Below, piece by piece: positions 1 through 7,612 of a stretch of DNA of 9,048 nucleotides. Both the position numbers and the translations under genes were made by a program. Origin of the DNA: Bacteroidales bacterium (GTDB taxonomy: Bacteria > Bacteroidota > Bacteroidia > Bacteroidales > SMBSF39); the NCBI GenBank assembly GCA_021107685.1, contig JAIOSH010000171.1:1-9048 (forward strand), in the 5' to 3' direction. The notes beneath the pieces are model-generated. The model searched no databases. It was given only the letters and a program-made list of their open reading frames with translations, and was not told the DNA's origin. Within the stretch, counting starts at the first letter, position 1. Each line of letters opens with the position of its first letter.

Positions 1-291
1 AAAACAATACAAAAAAAGAAAATAGGAGCTACTTAAAAGAAAAAATAGAAATAATTTAATAACAAAAATAATAAATGTCTTTGATAAAAATAAATTGTGA
101 ACATAGTATACGCAGAAAAAATATTAAGAAAACAAAAAATGGTTAAGTCACCTATTTTTTACGTTATCAAGAAATTAACAATACAAAGTAAATAAATTTC
201 TCTGTTTTGATTATTGAGATAGCAAATTAGTCAATAATACTGTTGAAGTTTCAAAATTTATGAAAGGATATGTATATCCTGCTTAGGTAGA
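1..291. other. Non-coding AT-rich stretch, no gene seen
   Basis: This left-edge stretch is very A-rich on the plus strand and has frequent stops in all frames. I see no RNA gene and no recognisable promoter. It lies downstream of the C1A peptidase gene, whose stop codon is at 292-294. The only structure is a short perfect inverted repeat at 265-280, listed separately. If the next minus-strand gene lies further left, its promoter could be in here, but no full TAnnTTTG element was found on that strand. Confidence 0.7.
265..280. repeat. Short perfect inverted repeat downstream of the peptidase gene
   Basis: AGGATAT and ATATCCT form a perfect 7-bp inverted repeat around a 2-base centre, starting 11 bases past the peptidase stop codon. 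Its place suggests a 3'-end hairpin for the peptidase mRNA. The stem is AT-rich, the loop would have to open to four bases, and no run of U follows on the minus strand, so a standard intrinsic terminator is not supported. It may equally be a chance palindrome in AT-rich DNA. Confidence 0.35.
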
Positions 292-2343
292 TTAATCCGG
301 CACCTGCCCGCCTTTTCCGCTATTAGGTGCCCAAACGTCATTCTTATCAGTATTATTTACTTGCGTATCTAAAGTAAAATCACCGGAAAGATAACCTGCA
401 TTACCAGCCTGCACAGCCCATACATCATTTTTATCGGCATTTCCTATCTCGCTGTCAGCATCTCCATCAGCTCCTGTCATTCCCCATATATTTGTTCCAA
501 TTTCTTTATGACCGAGTGAGCCTCCATAAGCCTGGTCTGCCCCGGTTGTAAAATCATAAGAGTAAACTCCGCCGGTTTCGGGTAGGGGAGAGGCTGACAT
601 TACTCCAAGATGGTTTCTGTGATGAATCACTGCATATAGATTGTCAGAAATTATAACATTAAATTCAAGCATGCTGTTTCCGTCAGTTCCTACAATAGTA
701 CCATCTTTTAATAAAAATGCCGCTTGTTTGGCAATTTTAGTAGCACTTGTTGCATAAGATGAGTCTCCGGCAGTTTGACGCAGTTCAATTAGAAGCCAGT
801 CAATAATATCATTATTCGGGATTGTTGCAATACTTTCAGTTCCTGTGTAATTCCACGGGGAAATATTATACGGCTGAGATAATGGCAGGAAAGAAGGATT
901 CAGGTCGGTATTCATATCTGTTCCGTTAAATGGTCCTTCGAGAAATACTTTAAGGTTAACTTTAGGTAAATTATGTGCATAAGCCTTGATACATAAATCA
1001 AATTCGCACACAGTTCCTAATCCTAACGGGTCCCAGATAATTTCATCTTCACTTGCCCAGAATTTACCTGTTTCAATAACAGGGCTTGTGTATCCGGGCT
1101 CTTCACCTTCAATAGCAATAGGAAAATTATATTCAGGTGTGGTATATCTGACTTTAATATAAAAATCATTTCCAATTGTTATACTAATTGGTGAAGGTAA
1201 ATCAAAAGTGTAATATCCTGGCAGTTCACAAATTTGATTACTCAATGAACCTAATAAGTTAGATAGTGATGTTCCGTTAAAATCATTATATATTTCAAAT
1301 TCAAGTGAACCATTATATGCAACCACATAGGTTCCGACTTTAGATATTATTTGATTTTCAGAAGCAGTAAATTTTACCAAACCCCAGGCAATTGTATCAT
1401 CATATCCTACAAAGGGCCATCCGCCAATATCATCATATTGATAAATAGCAGTATTAGGATCATAGTCTAAACGTATTGGCCAAAAGGCATTATATTTCAG
1501 CACCAAAGTATCCTGATAAGCAATATAAAAGAATCCTCCATCACCCCAGGTCGGACCTAAATCATTCCTTGCAATCCATGCTCCTTGTCCGCCGGCAGTT
1601 GTTAAAGTATCATTCCATCCGGCAATTAGTATGACATGGTTTGTCGTATTAGGTCCATTATAAAAATAAGTATTAGTAACAGGATCGCGATAATAGGAAT
1701 TATAATATATTGAGTTGAATATTGCACCGTAATCCATAAGTGTTTGTTTAAAAGCATCGTGATCTTCAGGAAGATAACGAGCGTCGGAAATATAAGCTAA
1801 AGGTGTTAATCCTGTTGTACAACTACCGTTTGTAGGAGAGTACGGGTCATCTATTTCTGAAATTGGTCCTGACCTCCTTACAAAATAGGCTGTTGACATA
1901 AAATGATGCCCCCACTCACATGGCAGAGGGATAAAACCATGACAATTTTTTAAATTATTTTCCGAAAGATCAAAATCTCCCAAACCCATTATTTTCCACA
2001 TTGATTCAATGGAACCATAAGTTGCAAAAGTCCAGCAACATCCACAGGTTGATCTGGTTTTAACAGGTGTTAATAATGATGTTCCTCCAGGTCCGGCAGT
2101 CCTCAGATCATAAACTACTGGAAAATCCTTATCACCTTTTTGCTTTTTATGAAAAGTATTAAAATTATAATTGATTGGTAATGGTGCTCCTGTCAAATTA
2201 TCTTCCTGTAAAATGCCTGATTTTATTTTTTTAATATATTCAAGATATTCAGGATTAAAAGGAGCTTTTTTCAGTTTTCCCTGTGAATAGACAAATGATG
2301 AAGAGATAATAATCACTACAATTAATAAAATATACTTTTTCAT
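292..2343 (-). CDS. Secreted papain-family (C1A) cysteine peptidase with lectin-like domain and dockerin-like C-terminus
   Basis: 683 residues, predicted to be exported and to cleave peptide bonds with a Cys-His-Asn triad. Seen: a signal peptide (about 1-20) with Gln21 at the likely mature end; a short pro-region (about 22-72); a C1A domain (about 74-285) with Cys103 in CGCCWTFA, His236 in NHVILIAGW and Asn260 in ARNDLGPTWGDGG; a beta-rich region (about 315-456) resembling the lectin-like domain of bacterial C1 peptidases; a module (about 460-600) with DWLLIELR and HHRNHLGVMS, which I recall from other Bacteroidota secreted proteins; and two EF-hand loops (626-637, 655-666) forming a dockerin-like end. 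Odd points: Arg97 stands where papain has its oxyanion Gln19, and Leu262 where it has Trp177, so catalysis may be altered. There is no T9SS sorting tail. It starts 46 bases after the FG-GAP gene stop on the same strand, possibly co-transcribed. ATG start fits the signal peptide; no Shine-Dalgarno is visible. Confidence 0.9.
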   Translation of the reverse strand: MKKYILLIVVIIISSSFVYSQGKLKKAPFNPEYLEYIKKIKSGILQEDNLTGAPLPINYNFNTFHKKQKGDKDFPVVYDLRTAGPGGTSLLTPVKTRSTCGCCWTFATYGSIESMWKIMGLGDFDLSENNLKNCHGFIPLPCEWGHHFMSTAYFVRRSGPISEIDDPYSPTNGSCTTGLTPLAYISDARYLPEDHDAFKQTLMDYGAIFNSIYYNSYYRDPVTNTYFYNGPNTTNHVILIAGWNDTLTTAGGQGAWIARNDLGPTWGDGGFFYIAYQDTLVLKYNAFWPIRLDYDPNTAIYQYDDIGGWPFVGYDDTIAWGLVKFTASENQIISKVGTYVVAYNGSLEFEIYNDFNGTSLSNLLGSLSNQICELPGYYTFDLPSPISITIGNDFYIKVRYTTPEYNFPIAIEGEEPGYTSPVIETGKFWASEDEIIWDPLGLGTVCEFDLCIKAYAHNLPKVNLKVFLEGPFNGTDMNTDLNPSFLPLSQPYNISPWNYTGTESIATIPNNDIIDWLLIELRQTAGDSSYATSATKIAKQAAFLLKDGTIVGTDGNSMLEFNVIISDNLYAVIHHRNHLGVMSASPLPETGGVYSYDFTTGADQAYGGSLGHKEIGTNIWGMTGADGDADSEIGNADKNDVWAVQAGNAGYLSGDFTLDTQVNNTDKNDVWAPNSGKGGQVPD

Positions 2344-2389
2344 AATTAAAAATTTAAATTATGAAGTAAAGATAATAAAAAACTTTAAT

Positions 2390-4732
2390 TTAGTGTAGAA
2401 CAATAATTTTTTTACCTTTTGATAGATATAATTTATTGTCTTTTGTCAGGAAAGAAGCATTACAAAAATAAATACCGTTTGGAATATTATTTAAATTAAA
2501 AACAAGTTTTTCATTGTTTTTTATTGTTTCGGATAAAACTTTTTCTCCAAATAAATTAGAAACATGAATTTCTATCTTAATATTTTGAGGAATATCGGAA
2601 ATATAAATTGTAATAAAATCTTTAGCAGGATTTGGAGAAATGTTAAGTGCAAACTCCTTATCCGGTTTAAAGTTATTTACTTTACTAACCGAAGGAGTTT
2701 CAGCACCTTTATAATAATTTAGCCCTCCTGAATAATTCCCGACAATTAGATCAAGATACGTGTCATTATCCAGATCATATATTGCGGCACCTGTTCTGAA
2801 AGTTTTTTTTATCTCAAACGGAATAGAGTCAATCAAAACAAATAAAGAATCGGAATGAGTAAAAGCACCTGATAAATTATTTTCAATATCTTTGAAATAA
2901 AATATTTTTCCCTGCTCTGAACCTACTAAAAGTTTAAATTTACCTGTATTATCTTTGAAAAAGCATGGAACACTAAAACCGCTGTATGAAACAGTATAAT
3001 CGGTAACATTAACTTTTCCCAGGCTGTCTGTGATAAAAGTAAAAACAGGATTTGTACTTGTTCCGGTATTCTTATAATAGTTCAGGTTTCCTTTTTTTTC
3101 TCCAATAATCAAGTCAGTTAGTAAATCTGAATTAATATCAATTAATTGAGGTGTGCTGAATTCACCGACATTTATATTTTGAAAATTAAATTGCGGACTG
3201 GTAAAATTAACAGGATTACCTGGTCCTGCAATATTTTCGTAATACATAAGTGTTCCATCGCCATTACCGATTATCATATCATCATCACCATCGCCGTCAA
3301 TATCTCCAAAAGTTGGATAAGCACCATTAAGTTTTAGAGAAGATATGTCAGCGAAATCCCTTGTGATAAGATCAAAGGCGGGTTTAACAGAAGTGCCGAT
3401 ATTTTTAAACAAAGCTATTTTTGAAATATATGTAGAATGTAATAACATACCTGTACTATAATAAGAGGAATCGTAATAACCATAATTTGCAACGAATAAA
3501 TCTGTAAGACCGTCTTTATCATAATCAAAGAATACGGGATAAGCACCGCCTCCAACATCAATCATATTATCCTGTAAAAACTCATTTGTTATAAAATTAA
3601 AAACAGGTGAATTGTTTGTTCCTGTATTTTTATAAAGCCAGATACTTTTAAAATTTTCCGATATAAAAGGATTTGGGTCAAAAGGTGAAACTAACAGATC
3701 TTTAATGCCGTCGTTATCAATATCAATATAATTAGCAACAGGCATTGAAAAAAGCCAGACAGGTACATTGTCCGAAGGAAATAATGTATCCTGACTTATT
3801 ATATGGGCTGAGTCCTGTGTGCCTCCATTTATTAATTTTATTAAATTCGGGTAATCAACATCGCCGAGAACCAAGTCTGTTAGATCATCTCCATTTAGGT
3901 CAATCATTAAAAAGGTTGAACCAGTATGTCGGAAATTTTTCTTTAAAATTATCGGTTCGGGGTTAAAATTATTACAATTCTTTCCAAAAGCACAAGTATC
4001 GAAATAGATAATATTTGATTCTTCATTTTCTCCGAAATAACCCCAGCAATATTCTGTTTTAATAAAATCAAGTGAATCGGGGATACCATATTTTTCCATA
4101 GATAGGTTAGTGTGTTTTTCAACAAAAGTACCCAATCCCCAAAATGTCAGAATATCCAGATCCCCATCATTATCAATATCTATAATGGCAGGATAATCGG
4201 CATAGGTTACTAAAATATTTGTATATCCGCTTCCCTGATATGAAGTTAAGTAAGGCGAAACTTCCAATTTAAATTTCAAATCCGAATCCGAAATGTTTTT
4301 ATAAACTTTTATCCCTGCCCATCCGACAGAATAAGTAAAAATGTCTTCTTTACCATCATTATTGTAATCAATTAGTATTGCCCAATCGTATAATTCAGGG
4401 AAATTGTCCTGATATTCGGGTTCAAGGGAATAATCTATTGTATTTGGAGTTCCATTATTAATAAAGGTCATTATTCTGTTACCATTTCTATCAAAGACAA
4501 ATAAATCTTTTATACCGTCAAGATTCATATCAATTTCGCTGAATTGACAAGAATTCAAGCCCCCACACCATGGATATTTGTAATGGTCTTTATATTCATT
4601 AATAACTGTTAATGTATTATTTTTTCCTGAATGTGATTCAAAGTATAACTGAGCTGTAGAACTCTTTAAAATAAAGGAAAAAATTATAATCAAACAGAAA
4701 AAGCTAATGTTTTTATTTAGAGATATTTGCAT
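2390..4732 (-). CDS. Secreted FG-GAP/VCBS repeat protein with T9SS C-terminal sorting domain
   Basis: 780 residues. A signal peptide (about 1-27, ending SSTA before Gln28) is followed by a long region of FG-GAP/VCBS-type repeats, each with a DxDxDG-like calcium loop and a strand such as DLIVG. Clear loops begin at residues 68, 122, 185, 278, 337, 403, 477, 532 and 653, and a degenerate one lies near 592-604. Nine or ten such blades suggest one or more beta-propellers of the integrin-alpha type, binding calcium and perhaps ligands or glycans. Residues about 694-780 (LNISPNPAKDFITIY, then GEKVLSE and IPNGIYF) match the Por_Secre_tail/T9SS type A sorting domain, so the protein should cross the outer membrane through the T9SS and be released or anchored there. 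No catalytic domain is seen; the binding target is unknown. ATG start fits the signal peptide; no Shine-Dalgarno. The C1A peptidase gene follows after 46 bases. Confidence 0.9.
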   Translation of the reverse strand: MQISLNKNISFFCLIIIFSFILKSSTAQLYFESHSGKNNTLTVINEYKDHYKYPWCGGLNSCQFSEIDMNLDGIKDLFVFDRNGNRIMTFINNGTPNTIDYSLEPEYQDNFPELYDWAILIDYNNDGKEDIFTYSVGWAGIKVYKNISDSDLKFKLEVSPYLTSYQGSGYTNILVTYADYPAIIDIDNDGDLDILTFWGLGTFVEKHTNLSMEKYGIPDSLDFIKTEYCWGYFGENEESNIIYFDTCAFGKNCNNFNPEPIILKKNFRHTGSTFLMIDLNGDDLTDLVLGDVDYPNLIKLINGGTQDSAHIISQDTLFPSDNVPVWLFSMPVANYIDIDNDGIKDLLVSPFDPNPFISENFKSIWLYKNTGTNNSPVFNFITNEFLQDNMIDVGGGAYPVFFDYDKDGLTDLFVANYGYYDSSYYSTGMLLHSTYISKIALFKNIGTSVKPAFDLITRDFADISSLKLNGAYPTFGDIDGDGDDDMIIGNGDGTLMYYENIAGPGNPVNFTSPQFNFQNINVGEFSTPQLIDINSDLLTDLIIGEKKGNLNYYKNTGTSTNPVFTFITDSLGKVNVTDYTVSYSGFSVPCFFKDNTGKFKLLVGSEQGKIFYFKDIENNLSGAFTHSDSLFVLIDSIPFEIKKTFRTGAAIYDLDNDTYLDLIVGNYSGGLNYYKGAETPSVSKVNNFKPDKEFALNISPNPAKDFITIYISDIPQNIKIEIHVSNLFGEKVLSETIKNNEKLVFNLNNIPNGIYFCNASFLTKDNKLYLSKGKKIIVLH

Positions 4733-4819
4733 TTTTAACTTATTAATAAATTATTAACGTTTTTTTGGTAAGAGTTATTATTATCTTATAAACTTTGTTT
4801 TTCTAACAAACTTTTTTTA

Positions 4820-4905
4820 AAGACCGAAGTCAGAAGACAGAAGACAGAAGACAGAAGTTGGAAGAGATTTTACTTTGGTCTTCGGACTTCAGATTTCCGA
4901 CTTGG
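4820..4905. repeat. Heptad repeat element with inverted arms
   Basis: The left arm (4820-4864, plus strand) is built of 7-base units of the form AAGWCNG: AAGACCG, AAGTCAG, three exact AAGACAG units, AAGTTGG and a partial. The right arm (4873-4905) is the same kind of heptad series on the minus strand: AAGTCGG, AAATCTG, AAGTCCG, AAGACCA. The two arms can pair imperfectly (about 13 of 17 positions in the best block) around a short AT spacer. It fills much of the 188-bp gap between the sir2 stop and the FG-GAP protein start, so it would lie in the transcript leader of the FG-GAP gene. GA-rich heptads of this kind occur between genes in Bacteroidota, from memory. No U-run follows, so a classical terminator is not supported. 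Confidence 0.8.
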
Positions 4906-4920
4906 TTATGTTATTTATGG

Positions 4921-5667
4921 TTAAAAAAGAACTGCATTTGCAAGCTTTTCCATTACTTCAGTAGCTTTCCCCTGAAGGAAAATGTCTGTAATACTATTAG
5001 TATAATTTGATTCTTTTATATTTACTTCAATAATTTTAGCCCCGTTTTGTTTTGCTAAGATAGGAATATGGCTTGCAGGCATAATTTCGCCTGTTGTTCC
5101 TATTACTATAAAAACATCGGAAATATTTGCAGCATTTACTGAATTATCAAAAGCTTCGGTCGGGATACCTTCGCCAAAAAAGATAAAATCAGGTTTTATC
5201 AATCCCCCGCATTTATTACATTTTGGAGGTAAAATATTTAGATTTATATCCTTTACATTATAATAAGTCTTGCAATTCATACAAATCATTTTTTTTGAAT
5301 TGCCATGAAATTCATAAACGACTTTGCTTCCTGCTTCCTGATGCAAATTGTCTATGTTTTGAGTAATAACACAGTTTAAAAGAGTATTTTTTTCCATTTT
5401 GGATAGAGCAGAATGTGCGGCATTGAATTTTGCTTTTCCAAAAAAATCATAAAAGATATCTTTAATAACTATCCATGATTCTTCAGGATATTGCAGAAAA
5501 TAGTTAATATCAAGCAATTTTGGATCATATTTACTCCAAATACCATCCTCACCCCTGAATGGAGGGATGCCGCTCTCTACCGATATTCCTGCTCCTGTAA
5601 AAGCAGAAGTAAATTTTGACTTTTTCAGAATTTTAACTGCTTCTTGTATTTGGTTTAAATTTTCCAT
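4921..5667 (-). CDS. Sir2-family NAD-dependent protein deacylase
   Basis: A 248-residue cytoplasmic sirtuin that removes acyl groups from lysine using NAD, giving nicotinamide and O-acyl-ADP-ribose. Seen: the NAD motif FTGAGISVESGIPPFRG (23-39), catalytic TQNIDNLH (102-109) with His121 in EFHGN, four zinc cysteines (129, 132, 150, 153), GTTGE (190-194) and EVNIKES (214-220). Length is normal for single-domain bacterial sirtuins. The Tyr-x-x-Arg pair of class III desuccinylases (SIRT5, CobB) is not apparent; the region WIVIKDIFYDFFGKAKFNAAH looks closer to class U enzymes such as the Thermotoga one, so deacetylation is the better guess. The ATG at 5667 is chosen over a TTG at 5691 because the family motif spacing fits, an AGGA lies 6 bases upstream, and the TTG would overlap argS. 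One base separates it from the argS stop, indicating an operon with translational coupling. Confidence 0.93.
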   Translation of the reverse strand: MENLNQIQEAVKILKKSKFTSAFTGAGISVESGIPPFRGEDGIWSKYDPKLLDINYFLQYPEESWIVIKDIFYDFFGKAKFNAAHSALSKMEKNTLLNCVITQNIDNLHQEAGSKVVYEFHGNSKKMICMNCKTYYNVKDINLNILPPKCNKCGGLIKPDFIFFGEGIPTEAFDNSVNAANISDVFIVIGTTGEIMPASHIPILAKQNGAKIIEVNIKESNYTNSITDIFLQGKATEVMEKLANAVLF

Positions 5668-5668
5668 T

Positions 5669-7459
5669 TTACATCCTGTCAGGCACCTCAATGCCGAGCA
5701 AGTTCATTGACTTTTTAATAATATTACCGGTAAATTCAGATAAAGCTACCCTGAAATCCGAAATTTCCTTATCAACATTTTTGAGAATAGGTATTTCCTG
5801 GTAAAATTGATTATATTCCTTTACTAATTCATAAACATAATTAGCGATTATTGCCGGACTATAATTTTCACCGGCTTGTTCTACAACCCCAGGAAATTCA
5901 TATAATAATTTTAATATTTCTTTTTCTTTTTTCAGCAAGGTAAAATTTTCAGGAAATCCATTAATACTGTTATTAACATATTCTTTACCTGCTTTTCTAA
6001 TAATGGATTGTATCCTTGCATAAGTATATTGAATAAATGTGCCTGTATTACCGTTGAAATCAATAGATTCTTCAGGATTAAACAACATATTTTTTTTCGG
6101 GTCAACTTTTAAAATAAAATATTTTAAAGCAGCCATACTTACTATATGATATAACTTATCAGCTTCTTCTTTTGGAAAACTATCAATTTTGCCAAGTTCT
6201 TCAGTAGTTTTTTTTGCTGTTTCATACATTTCATCCATCAGGTCATCGGCATCAACAACAGTTCCTTCACGTGATTTCATTCTGCCATGAGGCAACTCGA
6301 CCATACCATAATATAAATGCATAATTTTGTCAGCCCAATCTTCTTCCAATTTTTTTAATACCAGTTTCAAAACATTAAAGTGGTATATTTGCTCATTACC
6401 AACAACATAAATGATTTTTTCAGGATAAAATTCATTATACCTGCGGTAAGCAGTCCCCAAATCCTGGGTTATATAAACAGAAGTTCCGTCTTTTCTTAAT
6501 AATAATTTTTCATCTAATCCTTCTTCTGTCAAATCAGCCCAAACCGAACCATCTTCTTTTTGTAATAAGCATCCATTCTCTACACCTTTTTTCACTAATG
6601 CTTTACCTTGCAAATAAGTCTTAGATTCATAATTTATTTTATCAAAATCAATTCCAAGCCTTTTATATGTTTTGTCAAATCCTTTTAAAGCCCAGGAGTT
6701 CATCAGCTTCCAAAGATCAAGTATCTCCTCATCAGCGTTTTCCCACTTCCTGAGCATTTCCTGTGCCTCTATCATAAGAGAAGTGTTTTTTTCCGCTTCA
6801 TCTTCTGTAGAACCCTTTAATACTAAGTCTCTTATTTCTTCTTTATTTTTTTTGTCAAATAAAATATAATATTTACCTAATAAATGATCACCCTTAATAC
6901 CTGTTGACTCGGGTGTTTCTCCATCACCCCATTTCAACCATGCGAGCATTGATTTACAAATATGGATACCTCTGTCATTAATTAAATTTATTTTTATAAC
7001 ATTTTTTCCATTTGCCTTTAAAATCTCGGATAGAGAATAACCTAATAAATTATTCCGTATATGTCCTAAATGTAAGGGTTTGTTTGTGTTTGGAGAGGAA
7101 TATTCAACTATTACCGGTTTTGTTTTCTTAGGTTTTTTAAAACCGTAATGTTCATTAGAAATATTATTTTTAAAAAAATCCAGCCAAAATTTATCATTAA
7201 TAACGAAATTTAAAAAACCTTTAATTACATTAAAATTCTGAATTTCTTTAACATCCGATTTAATATAATTGCCAATTTCCTTTGCTGTTTCTTCGGGAGA
7301 TTTTTTAGAAAATTTTAATAATGGAAATACTACAATTGTAAAATCGCCTTCAAAATCTTTGTTGGTTTTTTCTACTGTAATAAATTCAGATGAAATATTT
7401 TTACTATATAGTTTACTAACTGCTTTTATAGTTTTATCAACTAATATTTTTTCAATCAT
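5669..7459 (-). CDS. argS: Arginyl-tRNA synthetase
   Basis: Class I aminoacyl-tRNA synthetase that charges tRNA-Arg with arginine using ATP; 596 residues from the chosen start. Seen (numbered from it): an N-terminal ArgRS additional domain (about 1-90, with KDFEGDFTIVVFPL); the HIGH signature as HLGH (130-133) in SSPNTNKPLHLGHIRNN; the catalytic Rossmann core with ITQDLGTAYRR and YVVGNEQ; the KMSKS-equivalent MKSREGTVVDADD (394-406); and a C-terminal DALR anticodon-binding domain starting near NTGTFIQYTYARIQSI. The open frame extends to 7528, but the ATG at 7459 fits family N-termini (MIEKILVDKTIKAV) and a TAATTTTG promoter element lies inside the extension at 7484-7491. ATGs at 7462 and 7471 are close alternatives. 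The end overlaps the signals for sir2, which begins one base after the stop. A tRNA-Arg(ACG) gene lies about 1 kb upstream. Confidence 0.97.
   Translation of the reverse strand: MIEKILVDKTIKAVSKLYSKNISSEFITVEKTNKDFEGDFTIVVFPLLKFSKKSPEETAKEIGNYIKSDVKEIQNFNVIKGFLNFVINDKFWLDFFKNNISNEHYGFKKPKKTKPVIVEYSSPNTNKPLHLGHIRNNLLGYSLSEILKANGKNVIKINLINDRGIHICKSMLAWLKWGDGETPESTGIKGDHLLGKYYILFDKKNKEEIRDLVLKGSTEDEAEKNTSLMIEAQEMLRKWENADEEILDLWKLMNSWALKGFDKTYKRLGIDFDKINYESKTYLQGKALVKKGVENGCLLQKEDGSVWADLTEEGLDEKLLLRKDGTSVYITQDLGTAYRRYNEFYPEKIIYVVGNEQIYHFNVLKLVLKKLEEDWADKIMHLYYGMVELPHGRMKSREGTVVDADDLMDEMYETAKKTTEELGKIDSFPKEEADKLYHIVSMAALKYFILKVDPKKNMLFNPEESIDFNGNTGTFIQYTYARIQSIIRKAGKEYVNNSINGFPENFTLLKKEKEILKLLYEFPGVVEQAGENYSPAIIANYVYELVKEYNQFYQEIPILKNVDKEISDFRVALSEFTGNIIKKSMNLLGIEVPDRM
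5674..5677 (-). promoter_or_regulatory. Shine-Dalgarno-like AGGA for sir2 inside the argS end
   Basis: On the minus strand the last codons of argS contain AGGA, six bases before the ATG of sir2 at 5667. Shine-Dalgarno sites are otherwise not seen in front of genes in this window, so this one is unusual. It supports the ATG rather than the upstream TTG as the sir2 start and fits ribosome re-initiation after argS. It is also required coding sequence of argS, so chance cannot be excluded. Confidence 0.5.
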
Positions 7460-7483
7460 CATTTCAATCATTTTTAATGATGA

Positions 7484-7491
7484 CAAAATTA
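7484..7491 (-). promoter_or_regulatory. Putative -7 promoter element of argS
   Basis: The minus strand reads TAATTTTG, an exact match to the Bacteroidota sigma-factor -7 consensus TAnnTTTG. Transcription would begin a few bases downstream, giving a very short leader of about 8 bases to the ATG at 7471 or about 20 to the one at 7459. A good -33 TTTG is not seen at the usual spacing; TTTTC lies 21 bases upstream. The same octamer precedes the tRNA-Arg gene. Confidence 0.5.
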
Positions 7492-7554
7492 CAGTAAATT
7501 TTAAAAGATTTTGAAAATTCTTAATCAAATTTTAATAGTAACATGTTTTTTTTC

Positions 7555-7612
7555 TGTCATTTTTTTCCGCTGTCATTCCAGAGGCGTTGTCATTCCCTTG
7601 CATCCTGTCATT
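7555..7612 (+). repeat. Four TGTCATT copies at 16-18 bp spacing
   Basis: TGTCATT occurs at 7555, 7571, 7588 and 7606, three of them followed by CC. The starts are 16, 17 and 18 bases apart, and the bases between are not conserved. The last copy is the left end of the inverted-repeat element at 7606-7737, so the first three look like repeated or failed copies of that end. The function is unknown. Confidence 0.7.

Noticed and set aside
2344..2389. Promoter for the peptidase gene (TATCTTTA on the minus strand)
   Set aside because: It differs from consensus at the last base and has no -33 element at proper spacing; co-transcription with the gene before it is as likely.
3146..3337. Plus-strand open frame of 63 codons, and similar ones at 3745-3966, 6672-6869, 7269-7514 and 8177-8359
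   Set aside because: Each lies inside a strongly supported minus-strand gene, has no family motif, and looks like an antisense shadow.
4733..4819. Promoter of the FG-GAP gene
   Set aside because: No exact TAnnTTTG was found on the minus strand; the AT-rich near matches are too weak to report.
4820..4864. CRISPR array
   Set aside because: The units are 7 bases long and directly adjacent, with no spacers and no cas genes.
5668..5691. TTG start for sir2 giving an overlap with argS
   Set aside because: The added residues (RCLTGCK) do not resemble sirtuin N-termini, and the ATG one base past the argS stop has an AGGA at good spacing.
7460..7528. N-terminal extension of argS to 7528
   Set aside because: The extra residues are not part of known ArgRS N-termini and a consensus -7 promoter element lies within them.
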